From: Acidiferrimicrobium sp. IK
GTDB taxonomy: Bacteria; Actinomycetota; Acidimicrobiia; Acidimicrobiales; Palsa-688
DNA: 64,000 nucleotides
Reading direction: 5' to 3'
NCBI RefSeq assembly: GCF_025499425.1
Contig: NZ_JAIMCB010000002.1
Coordinates: forward strand, 1-64,000
The translations under genes and the position numbers were made by a program. Of this stretch, positions 1 to 7,361 are shown piece after piece. How positions within the stretch are numbered: position 1 is the first letter of the stretch; each line of letters begins with the position of its first letter. Under the pieces are notes generated by a model. It did not search any database, was not told where the DNA came from, and was given only the letters and a program-made list of their open reading frames with translations.

Positions 1-57
1 ACACAGCGCCGCCGCGTCGAGCAACTCACGGTTGGATTCGCTCCGTCCTTGCACCCG

Positions 58-108
58 ACAATTCTCGACGGTCTGGGCCCAAATCGCGAGCACCGAAGCG
101 AGAATTGT
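58..108. repeat. 10-bp perfect inverted repeat downstream of the first gene
   Basis: ACAATTCTCG at 58-67 is mirrored exactly by CGAGAATTGT at 99-108, with a 31-base spacer. It lies just downstream of the leftward gene ending at 120. The long spacer and lack of a T-run make a simple terminator doubtful; it could be an operator of a gene left of the window. Confidence 0.4.
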
Positions 109-119
109 TCAACAGTGTC

Positions 120-905
120 CTAGCTGGCCGTGAAGTTGGCCGGGCGGCGCTCGCCGTAGGCGGCGGTCCCCTCGGCGAAGTCGGCGGTGGCCCGCAGGCG
201 GACCTGCTCGGCGTCCTCGTGGCGGGTGATCTCTCGGATGGCCGCGGGGAGCTGTCCCCGCAGCGTCTGGCGGATCGAGCGCACCGCGAGCGGAGCCGAC
301 TGGGCGATCTCGAGGGCGAAGGCGTGGGCCGCGGCCCGCAGCTCGTCGGCGGCGACCAAGCGGTCGACCAGGCCCATGGTGTGGGCCTCTTCGCCGGTCA
401 GGCGCCGTCCGGTGTAGAGCAGGTCGAGGCTGCGCTGGTGCCCGACGATCAGGGGGAGGGTGACCGACAGGCCGAAACCTTGGTGGAAGCCGAGGCGGGC
501 GAAGTTGGCGCTCAGGCGGGACTCGGGGGTGGCGAAGCGGAAATCGGCGCTGCAGGCCACGCCGAGTCCGCCGCCGACCGCTGCGCCTTGGAGCGCGGCC
601 ACCACCGGCGTCTGGTTGGAGAACATCTTGACCGCCTCGGCGTAGAGGGCGCTGGCCCCCTGGGCGTCGAGCGGTTCGGCGTCGCTGGCGCCGTGGAAGT
701 CGGCGCCGGCGCAGAAATGCTTGCCCTCCGAGCACAGGACGATGGCCCACCCGGCGTTGCTTTCGTCGACCCAGCGGTACGCGTCGGCGATGTTGCGGAT
801 CAAGGTGGTGTCGAAGAAGTTGGACGGTGGCCGGTGCATCTCCACCGTGGCCACGTGGTCTTCACCGATCTCGACGGTGACGTCTCCGAACTCGTTCGCT
901 GCCAT
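120..905 (-). CDS. Enoyl-CoA hydratase/isomerase (crotonase) family protein
   Basis: A 261-residue crotonase-fold protein that should bind an acyl-CoA in the cytoplasm. The oxyanion-hole segments HFCAGADF and GAAVGGGLGVACSADFRF are clear. At the positions of the two catalytic glutamates of classical enoyl-CoA hydratase there are a glycine (GGGLG) and a phenylalanine, so simple hydration is unlikely and another crotonase reaction is possible. I chose the ATG at 905 over the GTG at 914 because a TAAGGT box sits 7 nt upstream of it. It is the last gene of a leftward run after the DapC-like and BisC-like genes, 74 bp from the latter, and has its own -10 box. The exact substrate is unknown. Confidence 0.85.
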   Translation of the reverse strand: MAANEFGDVTVEIGEDHVATVEMHRPPSNFFDTTLIRNIADAYRWVDESNAGWAIVLCSEGKHFCAGADFHGASDAEPLDAQGASALYAEAVKMFSNQTPVVAALQGAAVGGGLGVACSADFRFATPESRLSANFARLGFHQGFGLSVTLPLIVGHQRSLDLLYTGRRLTGEEAHTMGLVDRLVAADELRAAAHAFALEIAQSAPLAVRSIRQTLRGQLPAAIREITRHEDAEQVRLRATADFAEGTAAYGERRPANFTAS

Positions 906-912
906 GGCCGCC

Positions 913-918
913 ACCTTA
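913..918 (-). promoter_or_regulatory. -10 box, leaderless start of the crotonase gene
   Basis: TAAGGT on the minus strand ends 7 nt before the ATG at 905, the spacing expected when transcription begins at the start codon. Confidence 0.45.
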
Positions 919-979
919 GAAGCTGCCCTCGACCCGCCTCAGGAGCCGCCGCCCTGCCCGCCGCCTGGGTAGCCGCGCT

Positions 980-3295
980 TCACGCCTCGCCGCTGATCTC
1001 CGGAGGTTGGTGGGCCCTCACCGGGGGTGCCACCCCATCGAAGCGGGCCAGCTCCACCAGGGCGTGCTGGCCGGTGCACGCCTGGCTGAGACGGGACGCG
1101 GCGCGGTCTGCGGTCAACACGTTGGGGTTGCCGTGCACGCAGGTGGGAGCGTCCGCGGCCGGGTCGTCGGGGTCGTACCAGGCGCCGGTCGACAGCTGCA
1201 CGACGCCGGGCATCACGTCGTCGCTCACCACCGCGCCGGCGAGGACGCGGCCCCGGTCGTTCCATACTGCGACCACGTCGCCGGTGCTCACGCCGCGTGG
1301 CTCGGCGTCGGAGGGATGGATCCGCACCGGCTCGCGCCCCGCGACCTTCGACCCGGCGGAGAGCGCCCCGACGTCGAGCTGGCTGTGCAGCCGGGTGGCG
1401 GGGTTGTTGGCCACCATCACCAACGGCCAGCGCGCCGCCGCGGGGGCGCCGGCCCACTCCGCGGGTTCGATCCACGTCGGTACGCCCGGGCAGTCCGCGT
1501 ACCCGTAGCCGTCGATGACCGCCGACGCCAGCTCGATGCGCCCGCTCGGGGTGGCGAGGGGGTGGGCGGCGGGATCGGCCCGGTACGCGGAGAGGTACAC
1601 CCGCCGGTCGTCGGCGGCGTCGAAGCGCTGCTCCCCCGCGGCCCAGAACTCGTCGAAGCTCATGGTGGGCATCCCCGCGTCGGACAGCCTCCGGCTCCAC
1701 CGGGCCCACAGGTGACGCAGCCATCCGTCCTCCTCGCGCCCTTCGGTCAGCTCCGCCTCGAAGCCCAACCGTCGCGCCAGGCCGGCGAAGATGTCGAAGT
1801 CGTTGCGGGCGGAGCCGTAAGGCGCCAGCGCGGCCTGCATGGCGGTGACGTGGCCGTCGCCCCGGCCGACGGCCACGTCGTTGCGTTCGAGGGTGATGGT
1901 CGCGGGCAACACGACGTCGGCGTGGCGGGCCGTGGCCGTCCAGTACGGCTCGTGGACCACCACGGTGGCCGGCCGCCGGAGGGCTCGGCGCAGCCGGTTG
2001 AGGTCTTGGTGGTGGTGGAACGGGTTGCCGCCGGTCCAGTACACCAGGTCGATGGCGGGGTAGACCCTCGCCTCGCCGTCGATCTCGTAGCGGCCGCCGG
2101 GGTCGAGAAGCATGTCGGCGACCCGGGCGACTGGGATCCAGCTGCGCGCCGGGCGCCCGGCGCCGGGCAGGCTGGGGAACGGCACCCGGTTGCGGCCGCC
2201 GCCGATGTCGGCCAGCGACGAGTACCCGTTGCCGAACCCGCCTCCCGGTAGCCCGATCTGGCCGAGAAGGGCGGCCAGCGCGATCGACGCCCACACCGGT
2301 TGCTCGCCGTGCTCCGCCCGCTGCAGCGACCACGAGGTGGTGACCAGGGTCCGCCGGGACGCCATCCTCCGGGCCAGGCTGGTGATGACCTCGGCGGGCA
2401 CTCCCGACAGCGACGACGCCCAATCGGGGGTCGCGCCGGCCAGCCCGGCGACGAAGCGGTCGACCCCGGCGCAGTGGGTGGCGCAGAAATCGAGGTCGGC
2501 GAGCCCCTCGTCGACGAGGACGCGCGCCATCGCCAGCATGACCGCCACGTCGGTGCCGGGACGCACCGGTTGCCATCGGGCGCCGAGCCCGGCGGCGACG
2601 TCGTCGCGAAGCGGGCTGAACGAGACGATCTCGAGGCCCCGGGCCGCGCCGGCCGCCAGGTGGTCTTTGACGGTGTGACGGGTGACGCCGCCGGGTGACA
2701 CCGCGGCGTTCTTGGCGGGCAGGCCGCCGAAGCAGACGAGCAGCTCGGTGTGCTCGGCGATGACCGGCCACGCGGTCGCGGAGCGCCACACCTGCTCGTC
2801 GCTGCCCACCACGTGGGGGAGGATCCGTTCCGCGGCGCCGGTGCTGTAGGTGTTGACCGACACGGTGGAGCCGCCGAACAGGTTGAAAAAGCGGCGCAGC
2901 TGGCTTTGGGCGTGGTGGAACCGCCCGGCGCTGGCCCAGCCGTAGGACCCGGCGTAGACCGCTTCGGGCCCGCCAACCGAGCGGACCCGTTCCAGCTCGG
3001 CGGCCAACCGGTCGAGGACCGCGTCCCACCCGACGGTCAGCCATTCGTCCCGGCCCCGACGTTCGTCGGCTCCGGGGCCGTCCTCCCACCATCCCCGCCG
3101 CACGGTCGGTGAGAACACCCGGGCGGGGTGGCGGGCCGCGGCGGCGATGTTGTCGAGGAGCGGGGACGGGTTGGGGTCGTCGGGGTGGGCGACGACTCGC
3201 AGCACCCGCTCGCCGTCGGCGTCGACCGAGAACGAACCCCAGTGCGATGCGTGCCGGGCCCGGCGGGGACCCGCGGCGGTACCGGACCCGGTCAT
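980..3295 (-). CDS. bisC: BisC-like molybdopterin oxidoreductase (S/N-oxide reductase family)
   Basis: A 771-residue protein of the DMSO/TMAO/biotin sulfoxide reductase family, which uses bis-MGD molybdenum to reduce S- or N-oxides. Residues around 110-160 carry GSYGWASAG and NTYSTGAAERILPHVVG; the serine of YSTGA (about Ser151) is the expected Mo ligand. Further family blocks are AWPVIAEHTELLV, YWTGGNPFHHHQDLNRL and HADVVLPAT. There is no Tat or Sec signal peptide, which favours a cytoplasmic BisC/methionine-sulfoxide type enzyme over periplasmic TorA. The ATG at 3295 overlaps the stop of the upstream aminotransferase (ATGA), implying translational coupling. The same frame stays open far upstream to 5983, but that extension has no similarity to the family. 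Confidence 0.88.
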   Translation of the reverse strand: MTGSGTAAGPRRARHASHWGSFSVDADGERVLRVVAHPDDPNPSPLLDNIAAAARHPARVFSPTVRRGWWEDGPGADERRGRDEWLTVGWDAVLDRLAAELERVRSVGGPEAVYAGSYGWASAGRFHHAQSQLRRFFNLFGGSTVSVNTYSTGAAERILPHVVGSDEQVWRSATAWPVIAEHTELLVCFGGLPAKNAAVSPGGVTRHTVKDHLAAGAARGLEIVSFSPLRDDVAAGLGARWQPVRPGTDVAVMLAMARVLVDEGLADLDFCATHCAGVDRFVAGLAGATPDWASSLSGVPAEVITSLARRMASRRTLVTTSWSLQRAEHGEQPVWASIALAALLGQIGLPGGGFGNGYSSLADIGGGRNRVPFPSLPGAGRPARSWIPVARVADMLLDPGGRYEIDGEARVYPAIDLVYWTGGNPFHHHQDLNRLRRALRRPATVVVHEPYWTATARHADVVLPATITLERNDVAVGRGDGHVTAMQAALAPYGSARNDFDIFAGLARRLGFEAELTEGREEDGWLRHLWARWSRRLSDAGMPTMSFDEFWAAGEQRFDAADDRRVYLSAYRADPAAHPLATPSGRIELASAVIDGYGYADCPGVPTWIEPAEWAGAPAAARWPLVMVANNPATRLHSQLDVGALSAGSKVAGREPVRIHPSDAEPRGVSTGDVVAVWNDRGRVLAGAVVSDDVMPGVVQLSTGAWYDPDDPAADAPTCVHGNPNVLTADRAASRLSQACTGQHALVELARFDGVAPPVRAHQPPEISGEA

Positions 3296-4518
3296 GCCCG
3301 CGGCCGTCCCGGCGCCGGCGCCGCTGGCTGCGACAGGGACCCGAGGCGGCGGACCGCCTCGGCTAGGACCTCGGGCCGCTTGCAGAACGCGAACCGCACG
3401 AACGCCTCGCCGCCGCGGCCTCCGGGGTAGAAGGCCGACGCCGGGACTGCGACCACCCCGCAGCGCTCCGGGAGGGCCCGGCACAGTTCGACGCCGTCTT
3501 CGAACCCGAGCGGGCGGATGTCCGCCATCGCGAAGTACGTCGCGGCTGGCGGGGTGACGGCGAAACCGGCGGCGGCCAGCCCGGCGCAGAGCTGGTCGCG
3601 CCCGGCCCTCAGCCGGTCCGCCATGGAGGTGAACACGTCGTCGGGAAGTCCCAACCCGAGCGCCACGGCAGGCTGGAAGGGGGCGCCGTTGACGTAGGTC
3701 ATGAACTGTTTGGCGGTGCGCACCGCGGCCACCAGCGGCGCCGGCCCGCACGCCCACCCGATCTTCCAGCCCGTGAAGGAGAAGGTCTTCCCGGCGCTGG
3801 AGACGGTGACGGTCCGATCTGTCATTCCCTCCCGCTGGGCCAGCAGCCGGTGGGTGCCGTCGAACACCAGGTGCTCGTACACCTCGTCGCTGACCGCCAA
3901 GAGGCCGGACTCGACGCAGCAGCGGGCCACCTGGTCGAGCTCGTCGGCGGAGAAGACCTTCCCGGTCGGGTTGTGAGGGGTGTTGAGCAGCACCAGGCGG
4001 GTGCGGGGGGTGATGGCCGCGGCCAGCTCGTCGGGATCGAACGACCAGTCGGGGGCCCGCAGCGGCACGGTGACCAGGCGGGCGCCGGCCATCGCGACCG
4101 CCGCGGGATAGGAGTCGTAGACCGGGGCGAAAGCCACCACTTCGTCGCCGGTCTCGCACAGCGCCATGACCGCGGCGGTTACCGCCTCGGTCGCCCCGGC
4201 GGTGACCAGCACCTCGGTGTCGGGGTCGAGGGTCTGGCGGTAGAACCGCTCCTGGTGGGCGGCGACGGCGCGGCGCAGGACCGGCATGCCGGGGCCCGGA
4301 GGGTACTGGTTGACGCCCGAACGGATCGCTTCTACGGCGGCGTCGGACACCTCGGAGGGGCCGTCGGTGTCCGGGAAGCCCTGGCCCAGGTTGACCGAGC
4401 CGGTGGCCCCCGCCAGCGCCGACATCTCCGCGAAGATCGTCGTGCCGAGCCCCTGCAGCCGCGACGCCACGTAAGGCACTCGCTCGGGCACGGCGCGGGG
4501 GCGTCCAGGGTCGGGCAC
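3292..4518 (-). CDS. dapC: PLP-dependent class I aminotransferase, DapC-like
   Basis: A 408-residue fold-type I aminotransferase very like mycobacterial Rv0858c, annotated N-succinyldiaminopimelate aminotransferase of lysine/peptidoglycan biosynthesis. Visible signatures are NLGQGFPDTDGP, VNQYPPGPG, LLNTPHNPTGKVFS (Asn183), SDEVYEHLVFDG (Asp211, Tyr214) and SSAGKTFSFTGWKIGW with the Schiff-base lysine near residue 244. It starts with GTG and heads a leftward operon with the BisC-like gene, overlapping it by 4 bp. Other members of this subfamily act on methionine or kynurenine, so the substrate is not certain. Alternative GTG starts lie about 9 and 13 codons downstream. Confidence 0.85.
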   Translation of the reverse strand: MPDPGRPRAVPERVPYVASRLQGLGTTIFAEMSALAGATGSVNLGQGFPDTDGPSEVSDAAVEAIRSGVNQYPPGPGMPVLRRAVAAHQERFYRQTLDPDTEVLVTAGATEAVTAAVMALCETGDEVVAFAPVYDSYPAAVAMAGARLVTVPLRAPDWSFDPDELAAAITPRTRLVLLNTPHNPTGKVFSADELDQVARCCVESGLLAVSDEVYEHLVFDGTHRLLAQREGMTDRTVTVSSAGKTFSFTGWKIGWACGPAPLVAAVRTAKQFMTYVNGAPFQPAVALGLGLPDDVFTSMADRLRAGRDQLCAGLAAAGFAVTPPAATYFAMADIRPLGFEDGVELCRALPERCGVVAVPASAFYPGGRGGEAFVRFAFCKRPEVLAEAVRRLGSLSQPAAPAPGRPRA

Positions 4519-4588
4519 GGACCTTTACGGTACCGGGCCCCCTCCGGGCTGGCGCGCCCCCGGCAAAGCCATTAGCGTCGTCTGGGTC
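4519..4588. promoter_or_regulatory. Divergent promoter region between dapC and the rpf-like gene
   Basis: A 70-bp region between divergent genes. On the minus strand TACCGT (4532-4527) lies 8 nt before the dapC GTG. On the plus strand TAGCGT (4573-4578) lies 10 nt before the TTG at 4589. The centre is GC-rich with possible hairpins. Confidence 0.35.
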
Positions 4589-5752
4589 TTGGCATCCAAC
4601 CGGACGCTGCCACGCGCAGCTGCCTGCCGGGGCACGAGTCGCCGCTTCACCGTTCGTCGCACTTCCGATCGGCGCAGCGCTCGCAGCCCAGTGCAGACGA
4701 TGGTGAGCCTTCTGGGCGCCGTTGTCGTGTTCGCCGCGCCGGTGCTTCTCGCCACCTCCACCGCCGGGGCCGACCCGATCGGCTCCACCCAGTCGCAGAT
4801 CGCCTCGGTCGAGGCGCAGATCGCGGCCAGCGCGGGCCGGATCCACCAGCTGACCAGCGCTTTCGATCAGGCCAACCTGACCGCCACGACCGGCGCTCAG
4901 CAGCTCTCCGCCGACCAGGCCACGCTGGCCGCGGCCCGGGCCAGGCTGGCCGGGACCGAGCAGGCGCTGCGCCAGGACGCCCTGCGGTCCTACACCGGCG
5001 GGTCCGTCGGCCCGGTGGCCGACACCCCGTCGGTGGCGCTGGATCCCGGCGTGTCGAGCGCCTACATCAACGTCGCGGTCGGCGACTTGTCCGACTCGGT
5101 CGACCAGTTCCACCTGCAGCAGCAGCAGCTGGAGGCCGACGTGGCCGAGGTCACCGCCCAGCAGCGGATCAATCAGCAGGCCCTCACCGCGGCCGCCAAC
5201 GCCCGAGCCGCGGCGCTGGCCGAGGCGGGGGCTGCGCAGACCAAGCTCGCCGCCTTGCAGTCCAGGCTCGGTTCGCTGGAGGCGGCTCAGGCCGCGGCGG
5301 CCGCCGCGGCTCGGGCCGCGGCGCCGCCCCGCTCGCAGGGCGGCCCGGTCGGCAACGGCCTGGTGGCCGTGGTCACCGCGATCGTCCAGGCTCCTGCGCC
5401 CGCCCCGGCAGTGGCCGCTCCGGCCGCTCCGGCCGCGCCTGCCCCCGCTCCGGCTGTCGCCGCGCCGGTCCAGGCCCCGGCGGCCCCGGCGGCCCCGGCC
5501 GCCACGCCCCCGTCTGGCGGTGTGTGGCTGCAGCTGCGGGAGTGCGAGTCGGGCGACAACTACCAGGAGAACACCGGCAACGGATTCTTCGGCGCCTACC
5601 AGTTCAGCCCTTCGACGTGGTCCGGGCTGGGCTTCCCCGGCCGGCCCGACCTCGAGCCGCCGGCGATGCAGGACCAGGCCGCGGTGAAGCTGCAGGCCAG
5701 CTCCGGGTGGGGCGCGTGGCCGGCGTGCTCCGCCGCTCTCGGGCTCCACTGA
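4589..5752 (+). CDS. Secreted Rpf-like transglycosylase-domain protein with coiled coil
   Basis: A 387-residue protein with a basic leader, a hydrophobic signal segment (MVSLLGAVVVFAAPVLLATSTAGA, residues 38-61), an alpha-helical coiled-coil region (about 66-245), a proline/alanine-rich linker (about 265-310) and a C-terminal Rpf-type lytic domain. That domain contains LRECESGDNYQENTGNGFFG and GAYQFSPSTWSGLG, with the expected catalytic Glu in CESG and a second cysteine in GAWPACSAALG for the disulfide. It should be exported and cut or remodel peptidoglycan, as resuscitation-promoting factors do. The start is uncertain: TTG at 4589 gives a normal basic n-region, while GTG 4691 and ATG 4700 would leave the signal peptide without positive charge. 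Confidence 0.85.
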   Translation: MASNRTLPRAAACRGTSRRFTVRRTSDRRSARSPVQTMVSLLGAVVVFAAPVLLATSTAGADPIGSTQSQIASVEAQIAASAGRIHQLTSAFDQANLTATTGAQQLSADQATLAAARARLAGTEQALRQDALRSYTGGSVGPVADTPSVALDPGVSSAYINVAVGDLSDSVDQFHLQQQQLEADVAEVTAQQRINQQALTAAANARAAALAEAGAAQTKLAALQSRLGSLEAAQAAAAAAARAAAPPRSQGGPVGNGLVAVVTAIVQAPAPAPAVAAPAAPAAPAPAPAVAAPVQAPAAPAAPAATPPSGGVWLQLRECESGDNYQENTGNGFFGAYQFSPSTWSGLGFPGRPDLEPPAMQDQAAVKLQASSGWGAWPACSAALGLH

Positions 5753-5779
5753 GGACCCGTATCCGCCCCGCGAGGCGTC

Positions 5780-5785
5780 TATCCT
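5780..5785 (+). promoter_or_regulatory. -10 box of the zinc-ribbon gene (leaderless)
   Basis: TATCCT ends 7 nt before the GTG at 5793, and no Shine-Dalgarno sequence intervenes. Confidence 0.5.
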
Positions 5786-5792
5786 CGGCGGG

Positions 5793-5990
5793 GTGAGCGC
5801 GCTGCCGGACTTGTTGCACTTCGACTGCCCTCGCTGCAACCAGCCCGTCGACGAGCGGTTGTACGGCCCGTGCCGGGAATGCCGTGACGCCCTGTCCGCC
5901 CTCGGAGGGCAAGGCGGTGGTGAGGTCGTGACCGAGCGGTTCGAGCCACGGATGCACGTGGTCCCCAACCAGGTGGCCACCAAGGAATAG
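5793..5990 (+). CDS. Small zinc-ribbon-like protein
   Basis: A 65-residue protein with CPRC near residue 12 and a second pair in GPCREC near residue 27, a CxxC-x14-CxxC arrangement that should bind one zinc ion. The remainder is acidic/basic and has no recognisable domain. The GTG start is supported by a TATCCT box 7 nt upstream. It lies 40 bp after the rpf-like gene and 93 bp before the STAS gene on the same strand. I do not recognise a named family; an accessory or nucleic-acid-associated role would be a guess. Confidence 0.65.
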   Translation: MSALPDLLHFDCPRCNQPVDERLYGPCRECRDALSALGGQGGGEVVTERFEPRMHVVPNQVATKE

Positions 5991-6083
5991 CGGTTCGGCG
6001 CCGGAGCCTCGGTTGGCCCCGGCCCGGTCCGGGTACGAAAGCGGAGCGCTTGGGCCTATTCGGCCGGGAGGAGACACGACCAA

Positions 6084-6428
6084 ATGGCCGAAGGGTTCAC
6101 CCTCTCGCTCGGGGGGCTGCAGGTCCACTGGGACACACCGTCAGATGGCTCGGTGCGCCTCGACTTGGAAGGGGAACTGGACAACTTGAGCGTCCCGGTC
6201 CTGCGCCAGGCCCTCGACTCGGTGTACGCCGACGAATGCTTCCGGGTCCGCCTGGACCTGGCCGGGCTGGAGTTCATCGACTCGAGCGGCCTGGGCGCCT
6301 TGGTCGGTGCGTGGCGCCGATGCTCGCAGCAGGAGGGGTCGGTCACCGTTCTCAACCCGAAGCCGACGGTGAGGCAGCTTATGGACATGACCGGGATCTC
6401 CAAGTTCCTCCTCGCCCCGGAGGAGTAG
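6084..6428 (+). CDS. STAS-domain anti-anti-sigma factor-like protein
   Basis: A 114-residue single STAS domain of the SpoIIAA/RsbV type. The phosphorylatable-serine segment LAGLEFIDSSGLGALVGAWRR is intact, and the preceding strand LDLEGELDNLSVPVL fits the family. Such proteins bind an anti-sigma factor kinase when unphosphorylated and so free a sigma factor. The ATG is preceded by GGGAGGAGACACG, a good Shine-Dalgarno sequence. No anti-sigma kinase or sigma factor is in the window, so its partner lies elsewhere. The FNT channel gene follows 42 bp downstream. Confidence 0.88.
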   Translation: MAEGFTLSLGGLQVHWDTPSDGSVRLDLEGELDNLSVPVLRQALDSVYADECFRVRLDLAGLEFIDSSGLGALVGAWRRCSQQEGSVTVLNPKPTVRQLMDMTGISKFLLAPEE

Positions 6429-6470
6429 ACCCGGCATCACCGGCGGCGCAGGAGGGTATGTACCCCCGCC

Positions 6471-7361
6471 GTGACTTCCCCCCAGCCTGACGCTGTACGA
6501 CCGCCGCAGGTGTCGGTGACCAACAGCCCTCGAGAAGAGGCGCTCGAGCGCAGCTTCGACCGGATCGTCGAGGACGGACGCCCGCGGCTGCGCCGGGGCG
6601 CCACCGACTTGTTGGCGACCGGCGCGACGGGCGGGATCGAGGTCGCCTTCGGGGTGCTCGCCCTCCTATACGTGGAGGACCGCACCGGCGACCCGCTGCT
6701 CGGCGGCCTGGCCTTCTCGATCGGTTTCATCGCGTTGCGTCTCGGTCACAGCGAGCTGTTCACCGAGGGGTTCTTGGTGCCCGTCACCGTCGTCGCCGCC
6801 GGCGAAGCCCGGGTCCGGGACATGCTGCGGATGTGGGTCGGGACCCTGGCGGGCAACCTGGCCGGCGGCTGGCTGGTGGCGTGGCTCATCGACACGGCGT
6901 TCCCCGAGCTGAGGTCCACCGCCAACCAGGTCGCCGGCTACTACATCCGCGCCGGGATCAACGCCCGGTCCTTCGCGCTGGCGGTGCTGGCCGGCGCCGC
7001 CATCACCCTCCTGACCCGGATGCACAACGGGACCGATTCGGAGCCGGCGAAGCTGATCGCGTCGGTGGCCATCGGGTTCTTGCTGGCCGGGACCCGCCTG
7101 TTCCACTCGGTGCTCGACTCGCTGCTGGCGTTCGTGGCCCTCGACACTGGCCGGGCGCCGTTCGGCTACCTCGACTGGGCCGGGTGGGTGGTGTGGGTGG
7201 TGGTCGGCAACGTCCTCGGGGGGCTGGTGCTGACCAGCGCCCTCCGGCTGGTCCGCAGCCGGGGCCGGCTGCTCGACCACCGAGTCGCCAACGACCTCGA
7301 CACCCCCGGCGTGTCCGTCGCCGTCGGCAGGCAGCGCGACGGGGTCACCACAGACCGCTGA
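6471..7361 (+). CDS. Formate/nitrite transporter (FNT) family channel
   Basis: A 296-residue polytopic membrane protein of the FNT family, pentameric channels for formate, nitrite, hydrosulfide or related small anions. About six hydrophobic segments are visible between residues 45 and 270, with the family block LRLGHSELFTEGFLVPVTVV near residue 85, LAGNLAGGWLV and VVVGNVLGGLVLTSALRLV. The cytoplasmic N-terminus (about 45 residues) resembles the YfdC-type subgroup. It starts with GTG. Its 3' end overlaps the convergent helicase gene by 17 bp. The transported ion cannot be told from the sequence. Confidence 0.85.
   Translation: MTSPQPDAVRPPQVSVTNSPREEALERSFDRIVEDGRPRLRRGATDLLATGATGGIEVAFGVLALLYVEDRTGDPLLGGLAFSIGFIALRLGHSELFTEGFLVPVTVVAAGEARVRDMLRMWVGTLAGNLAGGWLVAWLIDTAFPELRSTANQVAGYYIRAGINARSFALAVLAGAAITLLTRMHNGTDSEPAKLIASVAIGFLLAGTRLFHSVLDSLLAFVALDTGRAPFGYLDWAGWVVWVVVGNVLGGLVLTSALRLVRSRGRLLDHRVANDLDTPGVSVAVGRQRDGVTTDR

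Noticed and set aside
5380..5515. Proline/alanine repeats as a possible tandem-repeat or CRISPR-like element
   Set aside because: They encode the in-frame Pro/Ala linker of the Rpf-like protein; no regular repeat-spacer pattern exists here or elsewhere in the window.
980..5983. A 1667-codon open frame on the minus strand
   Set aside because: Only its last 771 codons (from 3295) match a protein family; the rest is antisense or frame-shadow of the DapC-like and Rpf-like genes in GC-rich DNA.
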